From positions 62,001-126,000 of the forward strand of contig QXXE01000003.1 in NCBI GenBank assembly GCA_009911355.1: a stretch of 64,000 nucleotides of DNA, read 5' to 3'. The notes beneath the pieces are model-generated. The model was given only the letters and a program-made list of their open reading frames with translations, did not search any database and was not told the DNA's origin. This document shows positions 27,158 to 35,220 of the stretch, piece by piece. Each line of letters starts with the position of its first letter. Position 1 is the first letter of the stretch. A program made the position numbers and the translations under genes. The stretch comes from Clostridiaceae bacterium (GTDB lineage Bacteria; Bacillota; Clostridia; Oscillospirales; Butyricicoccaceae).

Positions 27158-27967
27158 TTAAAGCAACTCCAAAACCCGGCAGACCAGCCGCCGCAGGTCG
27201 CCGCCTTTGCGTGCCGCTGTCTCGTTCACTTCCTCGCCGGACAGCGCCTGTGGAAGCACCCCTGCCGCCATGTTGGTAATCATTGAGAACGCAAGCACTG
27301 GCAGCCCGCAGTGCGCGGCAGCAATGGCCTCAAAGACGGTCGACATCCCGACCGCGTCGCCGCCCAGCGTCCGGAATGCCCGGATCTCCGCAGGCGTTTC
27401 AAACTGCGGGCCGTTCACGCCGACATAGACCCCCCTGCGCAGCCGGATACCGCAGTCCTCCGCAGCCTGCACAGCAATACTGCGCAGCTGCGGTGCATAG
27501 GCGTAGCTCATATCATTGAACCGGGGCCCCAGCTCGTCGAGATTCGGCCCGGTCAGCGGGCTTTTCCCGGTGAGGTTGATGTGGTCGTCGATCAGCATCA
27601 GGTCGCCCACTTCAAAGCCGGTGTTGATGCCGCCCGCCGCGTTGGTCAGCATCAGCGCCTTCACACCAAGCAGCTTCATCAGCCGGACAGGGTACACAAT
27701 CGCTTCCGGCGGGTGCCCCTCATAACCGTGCAGCCGCCCCTGCATACAGAGCACCTGCCGCCCCGCAAGGGTTCCCGCGACAAAGCGGCCCGCATGATCC
27801 GGCGCGGTCGAGACCGCCATGTGCGGCACATCCGCATATGGCACAATGACCGCGTTTTCAATCTCCTCCGCAATGGGGCCGAGCCCCGAGCCCAGCACCA
27901 GCCCAAATTCCGGCTGCGCCCCCAAGCGCTGCCTCAGCGCCGCAAGGGATTCTTCAAAACACTTCAT
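27158..27967 (-). CDS. Purine nucleoside phosphorylase (trimeric type)
   Basis: Splits purine nucleosides with phosphate. Motifs: LVLGSGLGPIAEE (phosphate loop), GRLHGYEGHPP, LTNAAGGINTGFEVGDLM, GVYVGVNGPQFETPAE, VGMSTVFE and FSMITNMAAG. The Asn in ITNMAAG is the residue that in trimeric PNPs selects 6-oxopurines (inosine, guanosine). Length is 269 residues. Its ATG overlaps the stop of the MTA/SAH deaminase gene as ATGA, so the two are coupled; the deaminase would generate 6-oxopurine nucleosides that this enzyme could split. A role as methylthioinosine phosphorylase is inference. Confidence 0.93.
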   Translation of the reverse strand: MKCFEESLAALRQRLGAQPEFGLVLGSGLGPIAEEIENAVIVPYADVPHMAVSTAPDHAGRFVAGTLAGRQVLCMQGRLHGYEGHPPEAIVYPVRLMKLLGVKALMLTNAAGGINTGFEVGDLMLIDDHINLTGKSPLTGPNLDELGPRFNDMSYAYAPQLRSIAVQAAEDCGIRLRRGVYVGVNGPQFETPAEIRAFRTLGGDAVGMSTVFEAIAAAHCGLPVLAFSMITNMAAGVLPQALSGEEVNETAARKGGDLRRLVCRVLELL

Positions 27968-29253
27968 TTCAGCCCCTCCAAAATACCGTCGGTTTCCTTC
28001 TGCACCATGAACTGCACCTTTTCAATATCGATCGTTTTGTATTCGCCATCCTGATAAAGCACCTTCCCGTCGACCATCGTCAGGCGCACATCGGAACCCT
28101 GCGCGGCGAAAACAAGGTTATTGACAAGGTCGGTTTTCGGGTACATCCACGGCTTATCAAGGTCAAACACGACCAGATCAGCGGGCGCGCCCTCCCGGAT
28201 GGCCCCGCAGCCGCTGCGGCCCTGCGAACGCCAGCCTTCCACCGTCGCCGCCGCGAGCGCCTGCGCGGGCGTGACAACGGTCGGGTCGCCGGAACGGCCC
28301 TTATAGAGCGCCGCGAACAAAAACAGGTCTTTCATCAGGTTCAGGTTGTTATTTGATGCCGCGCCGTCGGTCCCAAGCGCAACATGAATGCCGCTTTCGA
28401 GCATCCTCGGCACGTCGGCAAACCCGGAAGCCAGCTTCATATTGCTGACCGGGCAGGCCGCAACCGTTACATTTTTTTCTTTCAGGAGTGCAAAATCCTC
28501 GCCCTCCAGCCAGACGCAGTGCGCCGCAGTCGTGGGCTGGTCAAACAGTCCGAGGTCGTAAAAATACCGTACCGGGGTTTTTCCGTGGCGCTGCTTGCAG
28601 CCCTCAACCTCCGCCTGCGTCTCGGAAACATGGACGTGCACCCGCACGCCCGCCTCCTTTGCGTGCTCCGCAACCCCGGCAACTGCACCGGGATGCGAGG
28701 TATATTCGCCATGGATACAAAAATCGATCAGCAGCCGTCCTTCGCCCGCGCCGTGGAGGTCGTGCAGGAACGCGATATTATCTGGATAGTTGGAGAGGCT
28801 TTTGTAATCCGTACCATCAAACACGGTCAGGCCGCGGCAGAGGTTGCATTTCATCCCGCTTTCGAGCACCGCCCGTGCCATCGCCGGGATGCGCATATAC
28901 ATATCCGTAAACGAGCAGACCCCAAAGCGCAGCATTTCCGCCGCCGCAAGCAGCGTCCCGGCGTACATGCTGCTGTCCGTCATCCGGTCTTCGAACGGGA
29001 ATACCTTCTCATTCAGCCAGCGATGGAGCGGCAGGTTTTCCGCATACCCGCGCAGCAGCACCATCGGCGCGTGGCTGTGGGCGTTGACAAAGCCAGGGGT
29101 CAGCAGCGCGCGCCGCCCGTCAAAGCGATCCCCCCAGCCGCCCTCTGGGGGCCGCGCACCGATATAGGCGATTTTCCCGTCCCGCACACCGACGGACTGC
29201 CCTTCCGCAACCGTGAAATCCTCTTGCAGCACCGAAATATTTTCAAAAAGCAT
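27964..29253 (-). CDS. mtaD: 5-methylthioadenosine / S-adenosylhomocysteine deaminase
   Basis: A metal-dependent amidohydrolase that deaminates methylthioadenosine, SAH or related adenosines. Metal ligands: NAHSHAPMVLLRG (HxH), HVHVSETQAEVE, TAAHCVWL and LGTDGAASNNNLNL. VVFDLDKPWMYP and the C-terminal beta strand close the composite domain. The start is taken as the ATG at 29251-29253 (429 residues). A minus-strand extended -10 (TGCTATACT, 29292-29284) places transcription start near 29277, so the in-frame ATG at 29272-29274 would lack room for a ribosome-binding site. Couples to the PNP gene. Confidence 0.9.
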   Translation of the reverse strand: MLFENISVLQEDFTVAEGQSVGVRDGKIAYIGARPPEGGWGDRFDGRRALLTPGFVNAHSHAPMVLLRGYAENLPLHRWLNEKVFPFEDRMTDSSMYAGTLLAAAEMLRFGVCSFTDMYMRIPAMARAVLESGMKCNLCRGLTVFDGTDYKSLSNYPDNIAFLHDLHGAGEGRLLIDFCIHGEYTSHPGAVAGVAEHAKEAGVRVHVHVSETQAEVEGCKQRHGKTPVRYFYDLGLFDQPTTAAHCVWLEGEDFALLKEKNVTVAACPVSNMKLASGFADVPRMLESGIHVALGTDGAASNNNLNLMKDLFLFAALYKGRSGDPTVVTPAQALAAATVEGWRSQGRSGCGAIREGAPADLVVFDLDKPWMYPKTDLVNNLVFAAQGSDVRLTMVDGKVLYQDGEYKTIDIEKVQFMVQKETDGILEGLK

Positions 29254-29382
29254 TCCATTTCCACACCTTTCCATGTTTTCTATAGTATAGCACACAAAGC
29301 GGCCGATGAAAACCTCGAAAGCGGTTTTCGCGGCCCGTTTCAGGCAGCCGGAATATCCGGGCCGCAGCCAACCGGCAAGCCG

Positions 29383-31296
29383 TCACCGTTTCTTTTTCGC
29401 CTTTGCCCAGCCCTTCGGCTTCCCGCCCGAGCGGGAAGGGCGGGGCTTCTGCGGGCCCGGCCGCGAAGCCCTCTGCGGCTCCCGCGCGGCGACGTGCTCC
29501 CCTGGCAGCGGCCTGATCAGGCATTCCTTTCCCCATCCGATCAGATCCTCGCGCCCCGCTTCCCGCAGCGCTTCGGCAACCAGCCCCCGCTTGTCCGGCC
29601 TGCGCCATTGCAGCAGCGCACGCTGCATCGCCTTTTCGCGCGGTGTTTTCGCGACATAGACCGGCTCCATCGTGCGCGGGTCGAGCCCTGTGTAATACAT
29701 TGCGGTAGACAGCGTTCCGGGCGTTGGGTAAAAATCCTGCACCTGCTCCGGCATATAGCCGATGGAATGCAGGTAGCACGCAAGCTTGACCGCGTCGCGC
29801 AGCTTCGACCCCGGATGCGACGACATCAGGTAAGGCACGAGGTATTGCTTGCGCCCGAGCTTTTCATTGATTTTCGCATAGCGGGCGCGGAAGCGTTCGT
29901 ACACCTCAAATGACGGTTTGCCCATATAATAAAGGACATTATCGGACATATGCTCAGGCGCAACCTTCAGCTGCCCGGAAATGTGGTGCTTTACCAGCTC
30001 GGAAAAGAAGGTATCGTCATGCTCCGCCATCATGTAATCATAGCGCAGTCCGGAACGGACAAACACTTTTTTGACTCCTGGCACCTCGCGCAGCTTGCGC
30101 AGCAGGGCGAGGTAGTCGCGGTGATCGGCTTCCAGCTGCCTGCACGGCGAAGGGAACAGGCAGCGTTTCCCAGTGCACAGGCCGTGCTTTTCCTGCTTTT
30201 TGCAGGACGGGTGGCGGAAATTCGCAGTCGGCCCCCCTACGTCGTGAATATAACCCTTAAAGCCAGGCATCTCTGCAATCTGTCCGGCCTCGCGTAGCAC
30301 GGATTCATGGCTGCGCACCGAGATATACCGCCCTTGGTGGAACGCAAGCGCGCAGAAATTGCACGCGCCGAAGCAGCCGCGGTTGTGGATAATAGAAAAC
30401 TGCACCTCCGCGATTGCAGGCACGCCGCCAAGCGGTTCATAGGATGGATGATAGGTGCGGGTATACGGCAGTGCGTAGACGTGATCCATCTCGGCAGTTG
30501 TCAGCGGCAGCGCGGGCGGGTTTTGCACCAGCACGCGGCGGCCGTGGCGCTGCAAAACGGCGCAGCCCGAAACATGGTCGGCGTTGTCATACTGCTGTTT
30601 GACCGATTGCGCATAGCACGCTTTATCTGCGCACACCTCTTCAAAGGAGGGGCACTCGGCGACGGGGAACGGCACATCGGGCTCCTGCGCCAAATAGGCC
30701 GTCCCGCGCACCTCCCGCAGTGCTTCCGCGCCCTTTTTCCCACTTTTCAGGTTGTTTGCCAGCTCCACAACCGATCGTTCCCCCATGCCATACATGAGCC
30801 CGTCCGCGCCTGACGACGCCAGCACCGAGGGCATCACGCGGTCGGCCCAGTAGTCGTAATGCGCAAACCTGCGAAGCGACGCTTCCAGCCCGCCGAGGTA
30901 CACGGGCACATCCGGGAACGCCTTCCGGGCAAGCATAGCATAGACGGTTGCGGCGCGGTCGGGGCGCTTGCCCCCGACCCCGCCGGGGGTGTAGGAATCA
31001 TCATGCCGCCGTTTTTTCGCTGCCGTATAATGGGCGACCATCGAATCGAGGTTGCCTGCGTTTACCAGCACCGCATAGCGCGGCCTGCCCATCTCCAGGA
31101 AATCGTGTTCGTCGCGGAAATCGGGCTGTGACAGGATCGCGACGCGGAAGCCCGCATCTTCCAGCACGCGGGAAATGACCGCCGTCCCAAAGGACGGATG
31201 GTCAATGTAAGCGTCACCCGTAACCAGCAGGAAATCACAGTAAAACCAGCCGCGGGCTTCCATATCGGCACGGCTGACAGGTAAAAATTCGCTCAT
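29383..31296 (-). CDS. YgiQ family radical SAM protein
   Basis: A 637-residue protein with an N-terminal UPF0313 domain (GWFYCDFLLVTGDAYIDHPS) and a radical SAM core whose cluster motif is NRGCFGACNFCALAFHQGR (C-x3-C-x2-C). Family features include HDVGGPTANFRHPSC with a second Cys set, GLRYDYM, HISGQLKVAPEH and YLMSSHPGS. The basic tail (KPKGWAKAKKKR) is typical. The reaction is not established for the family. It is a single gene: 129 bases of non-coding sequence separate it from mtaD, and a dispersed repeat lies upstream. Confidence 0.92.
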   Translation of the reverse strand: MSEFLPVSRADMEARGWFYCDFLLVTGDAYIDHPSFGTAVISRVLEDAGFRVAILSQPDFRDEHDFLEMGRPRYAVLVNAGNLDSMVAHYTAAKKRRHDDSYTPGGVGGKRPDRAATVYAMLARKAFPDVPVYLGGLEASLRRFAHYDYWADRVMPSVLASSGADGLMYGMGERSVVELANNLKSGKKGAEALREVRGTAYLAQEPDVPFPVAECPSFEEVCADKACYAQSVKQQYDNADHVSGCAVLQRHGRRVLVQNPPALPLTTAEMDHVYALPYTRTYHPSYEPLGGVPAIAEVQFSIIHNRGCFGACNFCALAFHQGRYISVRSHESVLREAGQIAEMPGFKGYIHDVGGPTANFRHPSCKKQEKHGLCTGKRCLFPSPCRQLEADHRDYLALLRKLREVPGVKKVFVRSGLRYDYMMAEHDDTFFSELVKHHISGQLKVAPEHMSDNVLYYMGKPSFEVYERFRARYAKINEKLGRKQYLVPYLMSSHPGSKLRDAVKLACYLHSIGYMPEQVQDFYPTPGTLSTAMYYTGLDPRTMEPVYVAKTPREKAMQRALLQWRRPDKRGLVAEALREAGREDLIGWGKECLIRPLPGEHVAAREPQRASRPGPQKPRPSRSGGKPKGWAKAKKKR

Positions 31297-31424
31297 ATAA
31301 AACCACCTTCATAACGCGTAGGCCAAAGGGCGTTGCCCTCCGCAGGCGGCGCCATGGGACGCTGTCCCCTGGACCCCTGGCCCTCCTCGGGCAGCACCAA
31401 AGGGCTCTGCCCTCTGGACTCCCG

Positions 31425-31477
31425 CGATTTTTTTGTAAAAAAATCGAGTAAAAACTTCATTCCGCCTGCGGGCGGGA
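31425..31477 (+). repeat. Dispersed hairpin repeat R1, copy 4
   Basis: Matches copy 1 almost base for base over the hairpin (31425-31446) and the downstream GC block. Upstream of it (about 31322-31424) are short inverted modules, CCAAAGGGCGTTGCCCT and ACCAAAGGGCTCTGCCCT, again like those near other copies. It occupies the 420-bp gap between the YgiQ gene and the TauE/SafE pair. Confidence 0.8.
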
Positions 31478-31595
31478 ACACTCCCCCACCTGCGGCAATA
31501 AAGCAACAAACATACGATGATACAACAAAACAGATCCCAACAGAGTATCCCGTTTGAATCAATCTATTCTATGGAATCCTTGTCGACTGATTTTG

Positions 31596-31624
31596 ATTGT
31601 ATCATATCTGCTTGCATGATACAA
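31596..31624 (-). promoter_or_regulatory. Possible promoter within an operator-like palindrome
   Basis: TTGTATCAT (31597-31605) and ATGATACAA (31616-31624) are perfect 9-bp inverted repeats 10 bases apart. On the minus strand TTGTAT (31624-31619) and TACAAT (31601-31596) are 17 bases apart, so the dyad would cover a promoter for the YgiQ gene, 300 bases away. No regulator is identified. Confidence 0.4.
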
Positions 31625-31716
31625 GCTTGAAACCACCATGCTTTTCAAGTGCCGAACGGTTTTTTGCATAAACCTCAGCGGTTCCCCACATACTAGCTTA
31701 AAAAAGGGGTGACGAA

Positions 31717-32094
31717 ATGGCATACCGCAAAAAAACAAAAAACCGCAGCCGTCTTTTGATCACGGGAGCGCTCGCCGGTCTTGCGAACGGTTTTTTCGGT
31801 GCGGGGGGCGGTCTGTTCCTGGTTCCGCTGCTGGCCGGCTGGGTGGGGCTCGAGGAACGGCGCGCCTTTGCAACGTCGGTTGCAGTCATCCTGCCCTTGT
31901 CGGTCGTGTCCGTGCTGGTCTATCTGCAAAAAGGCGATATCCAGCTGCTTTCTTCACTCCCCTATCTCGCGGGCGGGGCTGTAGGCGGCATGATTGCAGG
32001 CAAGATTTTTCAGCGCGTACAAATGATGTGGCTGCACCGGATTTTCGGCGCGCTCATCCTTTATGGCGGGGTACGTGCGCTGTTGCTGCTTTAA
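31717..32094 (+). CDS. Half-size TauE/SafE family membrane protein, first of a pair
   Basis: A 125-residue protein with about four membrane helices, half of the usual about 250-residue TauE/SafE sulfite or organosulfur exporter. The family glycine motif is near the start (GALAGLANGFFGAGGGLFLVP is the region, with GAGGG at about residue 28). Basic residues at the N-terminus (YRKKTKNRSR) suggest a cytosolic start. It is followed at once by a second half-size protein with its own GVGGG motif, so the two probably pair. Substrate unknown. Confidence 0.85.
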   Translation: MAYRKKTKNRSRLLITGALAGLANGFFGAGGGLFLVPLLAGWVGLEERRAFATSVAVILPLSVVSVLVYLQKGDIQLLSSLPYLAGGAVGGMIAGKIFQRVQMMWLHRIFGALILYGGVRALLLL

Positions 32095-32109
32095 ATGGAG
32101 GGCGGAAAA

Positions 32110-32502
32110 TTGTTTTGGGAATTGATGGTAGGGCTCCTGACCGGTATTTTATCCGGTTTTGGCGTAGGCGGCGGCTCCCTGCTGATGCTGTACCTGACGA
32201 TGTTTGCAGGTGTCCAGCAATATGCGGCGGGGGGGATCAACCTGCTGTACTTCATCGCCTGCGCGCCAGCAGCGCTCTGGTCACACGTGAAGAACGGCCT
32301 TGTAGAGCGTCCCGCTGTACTCTGGTGTACCCTGGCAGGACTCCCCGTTTCGGTTGCCGCCGCATTTCTGGCGTCGTGGATCAATGTTGACCTGCTCCGC
32401 CGCGCGTTTGGGGTACTGCTGCTTTATATCGGCGTCCGGGAACTGCGGGCCGGAAGGAAAAAGGGGACGGAGACACAAGAAAAGGCGCCATCAGATTTGT
32501 AA
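32110..32502 (+). CDS. Half-size TauE/SafE family membrane protein, second of a pair
   Basis: A 130-residue TauE/SafE half with about four helices; the motif GILSGFGVGGGSLLMLYL is near the start. The start is the TTG at 32110-32112, since GGAGGGCGG lies just upstream. The ATG at 32095, right after the first gene's TAA, has no ribosome-binding site of its own. The C-terminus is basic then polar (GRKKGTETQEK). The two genes are 15 bases apart and clearly one transcript. The gap to putP (32503-32762) is non-coding apart from the putP promoter. Confidence 0.85.
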   Translation: MFWELMVGLLTGILSGFGVGGGSLLMLYLTMFAGVQQYAAGGINLLYFIACAPAALWSHVKNGLVERPAVLWCTLAGLPVSVAAAFLASWINVDLLRRAFGVLLLYIGVRELRAGRKKGTETQEKAPSDL

Positions 32503-32693
32503 CGATATGTCCCATAACCGGCAATCCGCAGGCAAGAGCAGCCGGATATTGCTTTATGATCCGGAATGCCATTGGCCCGGCTGCTGAAATATCCCGGCAA
32601 AACCGCAGCCTGTGCCATCCTAAAACAAACGTCAAAGCAAACGTCGTGCTTTTCCGCACATGCTTTTTTTCGATAAAGCGGTGAAATTCAACC

Positions 32694-32722
32694 TTGCAAA
32701 ATCATGCAAAATGTGGTATCCT
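32694..32722 (+). promoter_or_regulatory. putP promoter, sigma-A type
   Basis: TTGCAA (32694-32699), a 17-base spacer and TATCCT (32717-32722), 40 nt before the putP ATG. Confidence 0.55.
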
Positions 32723-32762
32723 GTTAAATGACTGTAAACTACATCGGATTGGAGTATCAAAA

Positions 32763-34217
32763 ATGCAATCATTGGAAATCATCGTATTTATCATTTATCT
32801 CGTATTCATGCTGTCAATTGGCGTCTATTTCTTCTTTAGGGATAAGAACGGCGGCGAAAAGACCTATTTCCTCGGCGACCGGAAAATGGGCGCATGGGTG
32901 GCTGCGCTCTCTGCGGGCGCGTCGGACATGAGCGCATGGGTACTTATGGGCCTCCCGACCTCCATCTACGCGCTGGGGCTCGGGCAGGTATGGATTCCCG
33001 TCGGTCTTGCGGTCGGCTACACAATCAGCTGGCTCGTGCAGGCGCCGCGCCTGCGCCGGTTCTCGATCGTTGCGAATGACTCCATCACCGTTCCGCAGTA
33101 CCTGACCAACCGTTTCTTGTCGAAATCGCGTACCCTGCAGGTCATTTGCGCGGCTGTTTTCCTGTTCGCATACACGGTTTATTCCGCATCCAGCATCAAG
33201 GCGTGCGGCACGCTGTTTAACACGGTTATCGGCATGGACCCCACCATTGCGATGTATCTCGCTGCAATTATCATTATCAGCTACACCTTCCTTGGCGGCT
33301 TTTCTGCGGTCTGCTGGACCGACTTTTTCCAGGGTATGCTGATCCTGGGCGCAATGTTTATCGCACCGATCTTTGCGGCAGTCCTGCTTGACCCCGCGTC
33401 CGCCTCTGCGACCCCGGCGGGCTTCTTTAACCCCTTCACCAGCTGGCAGGATATTGTGTCCGGGCTTGCATGGGGGCTCGGCTATTTCGGTATGCCGCAT
33501 ATCATTATCCGTTTCATGTCGGTTCGCTCCCAGAAGGATCTCAAAAAATCGGCAAAAATCGGCATTACCTGGACGGTACTGATCGTAATCTTTGCAGCCC
33601 TGATCGGCGTAATCGGGCGCATGTTCCTTGGCTTTGACGAGAGCATTAACCAGAATTCCCTGGTATTTATCGCAATGGTACGCCGCATCTTCCCCGGCTT
33701 GATTTCCGGCGTGCTCTTGTCCGCCGTCCTCGCAGCGTCTATGAGCACCGCCGACAGCCAGCTGCTTTCAGCAGCTTCCGCATTCGCAAGCGATGTTTAC
33801 AAGCCGATCCTGCGCAAAGATCAAGCGAGCGACAAGGAAATGATGTGGGTCGGACGCGCAGTTGTCGCAGTGATCGCGATTTGCGCGCTGATGATCGCCT
33901 CAAACCCCAACGCAGGCTCTATTATGGATCTGGTTTCAAACGCATGGGCAGTCTTTGGCTCATCGTTCGGCCCGGCAATTATGCTCAGCCTGTTCTGGAA
34001 ACGCCTGAACTTTGCAGGCGCAGTTGCAGGCATCCTCACAGGCGCGGCAGTCGACCTCATCTGGTATGTATTTCTCACCGCGTCTACCGGGATCTATGAA
34101 CTCGCTCCCGGCTTCCTCGCCGGACTGGTTGTAGCGGTAGTCGTATCTCTCTGCACCAAAGAGCCTTCGGCAGAAGTGCAGCAGCTGTTTGACCGCGCAG
34201 TCGCTTACAAAGAGTAA
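32763..34217 (+). CDS. putP: Sodium/proline symporter PutP
   Basis: Sodium:solute symporter family (SSS) transporter of 484 residues with about 13 membrane helices. Family features: TYFLGDRKMGAWVAALSAGASDMSAW near residues 30-55 (sodium and substrate site), GLPTSIYALGLGQVWIP, LTNRF, FLGGFSAVCWTDFFQG and LAASMSTADSQLL. These match proline permeases closely. The ATG at 32763 has TTGGAG about 9 bases upstream. It is a single gene with its own promoter and terminator. Proline is the likely substrate by family; related solutes cannot be ruled out. Confidence 0.9.
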   Translation: MQSLEIIVFIIYLVFMLSIGVYFFFRDKNGGEKTYFLGDRKMGAWVAALSAGASDMSAWVLMGLPTSIYALGLGQVWIPVGLAVGYTISWLVQAPRLRRFSIVANDSITVPQYLTNRFLSKSRTLQVICAAVFLFAYTVYSASSIKACGTLFNTVIGMDPTIAMYLAAIIIISYTFLGGFSAVCWTDFFQGMLILGAMFIAPIFAAVLLDPASASATPAGFFNPFTSWQDIVSGLAWGLGYFGMPHIIIRFMSVRSQKDLKKSAKIGITWTVLIVIFAALIGVIGRMFLGFDESINQNSLVFIAMVRRIFPGLISGVLLSAVLAASMSTADSQLLSAASAFASDVYKPILRKDQASDKEMMWVGRAVVAVIAICALMIASNPNAGSIMDLVSNAWAVFGSSFGPAIMLSLFWKRLNFAGAVAGILTGAAVDLIWYVFLTASTGIYELAPGFLAGLVVAVVVSLCTKEPSAEVQQLFDRAVAYKE

Positions 34218-34259
34218 CACTCCCCTGTTTCGATCAAAAAACAACCATTTTAGGTACAG

Positions 34260-34286
34260 GACCTCCGGCTCAGCCGGAGGTCTTAA
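34260..34286 (+). terminator. putP terminator
   Basis: GACCTCCGGC, a TCA loop and GCCGGAGGTC followed by TTAATTATTTG. The stem is strong, the U-tract imperfect. Confidence 0.75.
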
Positions 34287-34350
34287 TTATTTGTTGTCTG
34301 GCTGGCAACATCACTTTACCCAACAAAACGATAAATATATCAAAAAAGCA

Positions 34351-34383
34351 GTGCGGGCCATCCGCATAGCAGATGGCCCGCAC
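34351..34383 (-). terminator. Terminator of the decarboxylase-cupin gene
   Basis: GTGCGGGCCATC (34351-34362) pairs with GATGGCCCGCAC (34372-34383). Read on the minus strand it is followed by TGCTTTTTTG. Confidence 0.8.
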
Positions 34384-34445
34384 TGCCCCGATAAGGATAA
34401 AATAAGGCCAGCGGAAGACAACCTCACGGTGCCGAGCCTCCATTT

Positions 34446-35180
34446 TTACGTGAGCGCGTCATACTGCTCGGCGCTGACCGGCTCGCACCATTCGTTTGCA
34501 GTTTCCTCGCCAGGGCACTCAACCGCAACATGAGAGAACCAGCTGTCCTTGGCCGCGCCGTGCCAGTGCTTCACGCCGGTCAGGATGGTCACAACGTCGC
34601 CAGGTAACAGCTCCTGCGCGTCCTTTCCCCACTCCTGATACCAGCCGCGCCCACCGGTACAGAGCAGAATTTGCCCGCCGCCCGACTTTGCTTTGTGAAT
34701 ATGCCAATTGTTGCGGCACCCCGGCTCAAAGGTCACATTTGCCATAAAGACAGTCTTTTGCGGGTCGGTCAGCGGTTTCAGATAGCTGTTGCCGACGAAA
34801 TACTTCGCGTATGCGTCATTCGGCGCGCCGATGCCGAACAGACCGCCGTCTTTGCCTTTGTCGTCCTGATAGACCTCGACCGCCATACGGAACGCCGCCC
34901 ACGCGTTGGGCCAGCCCGCGTAAAACGCCAGATGGGTCAGGATTTCTGCCATTTCGCCGCTCGTCACGCCGTTTTTCTTCGCGCTTGCCAGATGGAACTG
35001 AAAGGAATGATCGATCAGCCCCTTGCTGACTAGCGCGGATACGGTCAGAATGGAACGCATTTTCAGGGAAAGCTGTCCTTCCCGTGACCAGACCTCGCCA
35101 AAGAGCACATCGTCGTTTAATGCCGCAAACTTGGGGGCGAATTCCCCGAGGCTGTCCCGGCCTGCTGTCTGCTTTACCAT
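34446..35180 (-). CDS. Carboxymuconolactone decarboxylase-cupin fusion protein
   Basis: A 244-residue protein with two parts. Residues about 1-120 are an alkylhydroperoxidase/carboxymuconolactone decarboxylase-like helical domain (REGQLSLKMRSILTVSALV, HLAFYAGWPNAWAAF). Residues about 140-235 are a cupin barrel (FEPGCRNNWHIHKAKSGGGQ with its metal His pair, GVKHWHGAAKDSWFSHVAVE). The CMD domain lacks the CxxC-type pair of true peroxidases in the segment seen. ATG at 35178-35180 with GAGGAAAT upstream. It is 40 bases downstream of the flavodoxin-like gene and probably shares its MerR-type promoter. Confidence 0.85.
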   Translation of the reverse strand: MVKQTAGRDSLGEFAPKFAALNDDVLFGEVWSREGQLSLKMRSILTVSALVSKGLIDHSFQFHLASAKKNGVTSGEMAEILTHLAFYAGWPNAWAAFRMAVEVYQDDKGKDGGLFGIGAPNDAYAKYFVGNSYLKPLTDPQKTVFMANVTFEPGCRNNWHIHKAKSGGGQILLCTGGRGWYQEWGKDAQELLPGDVVTILTGVKHWHGAAKDSWFSHVAVECPGEETANEWCEPVSAEQYDALT

Positions 35181-35220
35181 TTTAATTTCCTCCGTTTCGT
35201 CGTTTCCTGATAGGTTTTGC

